From Citrobacter amalonaticus (lineage in GTDB: Bacteria > Pseudomonadota > Gammaproteobacteria > Enterobacterales > Enterobacteriaceae): 64,000 nucleotides of DNA. This document shows positions 62,381 to 64,000 of the stretch, piece after piece. The translations under genes and the position numbers were made by a program. Numbering within the stretch: position 1 is the stretch's first letter; every line of letters begins with the position of its first letter. The notes beneath the pieces were generated by a model. That model searched no databases, was not told where the DNA came from, and worked only from the letters and a program-made list of their open reading frames with translations. Location of the stretch: assembly GCF_018323885.1 (NCBI RefSeq), contig NZ_AP024585.1:930001-994000 (forward strand), given 5' to 3'.

Positions 62381-63331
62381 TTAAAGCGTATCTGCGGGCG
62401 GGATGCCGAAGTCTGGCATTCCGTGGTCATCCCAGTGAATCAGCTTCAGACGGGTATGCCGATTGGGATCGTAGAGCGGATCGCCTTCAATTTCGGTGTA
62501 GTTACGCGCGTGATACACCAGCACGTCATCGCCTTCCGGCGTTTGGGTAAAGCTGTTGTGCCCGGGTCCATACTGGCGATTTTCATTGCTGGTGGTAAAC
62601 ACCGGCCGCGGGGATTTATGCCAGTTTGCCGGATTCAGCGGATCGGCGTGAATATCAATCCATAACAGTCCCATGCAGTAATTTTCATCCGTGGCGCTGG
62701 CGGAGTAGCTGATAAACAGCCTGTCACCGTGGGTTAATACTGCCGGACCTTCGTTGACCCAAAAACCCCGACACTCCCAGTCGTACTCCGGTTTGCTGAG
62801 CATCACCGGCTGGCCTTTAATCGTCCAGGGATTTTCCAACTCCGCCAGATAAATGTTGGAGTTACCGGCGATATCTGGGGATTTTTGCGCCCACAGATAC
62901 CACTGTTTTCCCTGATGGTGGAATGTTGTGGCATCGAGTGCAAAGGTATCAAACGGTGTTTTCACCTGACCCTTTTCGACCCAGTTGCCGGTGAGCGGAT
63001 CGGGATCTGTACACTCCAGCGCGTACATCCGATGCTGAAACATGCCCAGTTTGTCGAGCGCCTGAGTATGCGCGGCGGCAAAGTAGATGACCCATCTACC
63101 ATCGAGGTGATGAATTTCCGGTGCCCAGATCAGCTCGCTCATCGGGCCGTGTTCGGGTTTGCGCCAGACGACAACGGGTGACGCTGTACGTAATCCTTCC
63201 AGCGAATCCGCCCGCCGGATTTCCAGTCGGTCGTACTCTGGCACTGAGGCAATAAAGTAATAGTCGCTGCCGTCGCGCAGGATAAACGGATCGGCGCGTT
63301 GTTCAATAAACGGGTTAGGCCAGTTTTGCAT
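62381..63331 (-). CDS. GH43-family glycosidase (probable arabinofuranosidase or xylosidase)
   Basis: Single-domain five-bladed propeller enzyme, 316 aa. The three GH43 catalytic residues are visible: base D14 (RADPFILRD), pKa modulator D133 (ALDATTFH) and acid E194 (VNEGPAVL); H258 (GPGHNSF) fits the central calcium/water ligand. There is no signal peptide, so it acts in the cytoplasm on imported oligosaccharides. The sequence looks more like exo-arabinofuranosidases than the two-domain beta-xylosidase YagH. Its ATG overlaps the transporter's TGA (TGATG). Substrate is inferred. Confidence 0.85.
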   Translation of the reverse strand: MQNWPNPFIEQRADPFILRDGSDYYFIASVPEYDRLEIRRADSLEGLRTASPVVVWRKPEHGPMSELIWAPEIHHLDGRWVIYFAAAHTQALDKLGMFQHRMYALECTDPDPLTGNWVEKGQVKTPFDTFALDATTFHHQGKQWYLWAQKSPDIAGNSNIYLAELENPWTIKGQPVMLSKPEYDWECRGFWVNEGPAVLTHGDRLFISYSASATDENYCMGLLWIDIHADPLNPANWHKSPRPVFTTSNENRQYGPGHNSFTQTPEGDDVLVYHARNYTEIEGDPLYDPNRHTRLKLIHWDDHGMPDFGIPPADTL

Positions 63332-64000
63332 CAGGCTTTCCTTACGGTTTCAGTGGCTTTCAGTTCCTGATAATCATTGAGTTCGCGGTAGTTAGCGCGG
63401 CGTTTTTCCAGATCGTCCTGAATCTGTTTCATCAGTTCGCGGTCGACTTTCAACAGACGTACTACGCCGGCGGTAATCAGATAGCCGACTCCCGGAATCA
63501 CGGTAAAGAGCAGCATGATGCCGTTGATCGCGGAGTCGCTTTGCGCTTTCGCCCCGGCATCGTAGCCGTACCACGAGAGCAGAAAGCCAACCATCGCCCC
63601 GGCAATCGCCAGACCGAGTTTCAGGAAGAACAGGTTGCCGGAAAAGCTTATGCCGGTAATGCGCTTGCCGGTTTTCCATTCGCCGTAGTCGTCAACGTCT
63701 GCCATCAGCGACCAGTGCAGCGGCGACGGGATTTGGTGCAAAATGTTAAGCAGGAAGTAGAGCACGACAATCATCATCGTGGCTTTGGGATCGAAGAAGT
63801 AAAACGCGCAGGAGAAAAGGGCCAGCGCGATGTTGGTCCAGAAGAAAACCTTTAGCTTGCACCAGCGGTCGGTCAGCACTTTCGCCAACACGCTACCGAT
63901 CATCATGCCGACCACGCCGAGACTGATAAAGATCGTGGCGAAATGGGTGCTTTGTCCCATAACCCAGGTGACGTAGTACATGGTTGCCGCCATACGGATA
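63331..64000 (-). CDS. GPH-family (MelB/XynT-like) sugar:cation symporter, C-terminal part (partial)
   Basis: The frame is open to the right edge; 223 codons including the stop are present, about the C-terminal half of a protein that is usually about 460 aa. Six hydrophobic segments are seen, with the family motif DYGEWKTGKRITGISFS in the loop between them. GPH members import oligosaccharides with Na+ or H+. The downstream GH43 gene is translationally coupled, so the pair probably imports and hydrolyses an arabinose- or xylose-containing glycoside. Confidence 0.88.
   Translation of the reverse strand, partial: IRMAATMYYVTWVMGQSTHFATIFISLGVVGMMIGSVLAKVLTDRWCKLKVFFWTNIALALFSCAFYFFDPKATMMIVVLYFLLNILHQIPSPLHWSLMADVDDYGEWKTGKRITGISFSGNLFFLKLGLAIAGAMVGFLLSWYGYDAGAKAQSDSAINGIMLLFTVIPGVGYLITAGVVRLLKVDRELMKQIQDDLEKRRANYRELNDYQELKATETVRKA

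Overview
The window is a chromosomal segment from a member of the Enterobacteriaceae. Gene order, protein lengths and start codons closely follow the 1-2 minute region of Escherichia coli and Salmonella. Several details differ from E. coli K-12: AraB is 569 aa, AmpD is 187 aa with the extended C-terminus I associate with Citrobacter, nothing lies between djlA and rluA except an ERIC element, and a glycosidase/transporter pair follows ampE. A Citrobacter-like organism is the best guess, made from memory of homologues and not from a search.

Layout, left to right: the start of lptD (outer-membrane LPS translocon) facing djlA; rluA-rapA; SOS-controlled polB; the complete L-arabinose regulon (araBAD, the araI/araO/CRP control region, araC); yabI; the thiamine transporter operon thiBPQ with its TPP riboswitch; the glucose-phosphate stress module sgrR-sgrS/sgrT-setA; the leucine operon leuLABCD with attenuator, then leuO, ilvIH and cra. 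From 31.8 to 48.7 kb lies the division and cell wall (dcw) cluster mraZ-rsmH-ftsL-ftsI-murE-murF-mraY-murD-ftsW-murG-murC-ddlB-ftsQ-ftsA-ftsZ, with most genes overlapping or nearly so, followed by lpxC, secM-secA and mutT. The right end holds yacG-zapD-coaE, guaC, the type IV pilus genes ppdD-hofB-hofC, nadC, ampD-ampE, and the accessory operon of a GPH-type sugar symporter (cut by the window edge) and a GH43 glycosidase.

Most of the window is conserved core genome. The most unusual structure is a complete ERIC element, flanked by TA dinucleotides, sitting inside the TPP riboswitch upstream of thiB. It lies exactly between the two conserved aptamer strands, so it would turn the variable P3 arm into a long hairpin. 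Second is a sharply bounded rare-codon island within ftsI. It contains an eight-base match to the 5' seed of RybB sRNA, which fits the ORF-internal sponge RNA FtsO. Smaller points are a substitution in the C-terminal FtsH degron of LpxC, a degenerate third MraZ box, an SgrT Shine-Dalgarno placed in a hairpin, and the translationally coupled glycosidase/symporter pair after ampE.

No tRNA, rRNA, CRISPR array, prophage, insertion sequence or plasmid-type gene was seen. Repeats are two ERIC elements and four REP/BIME loci, all intergenic.
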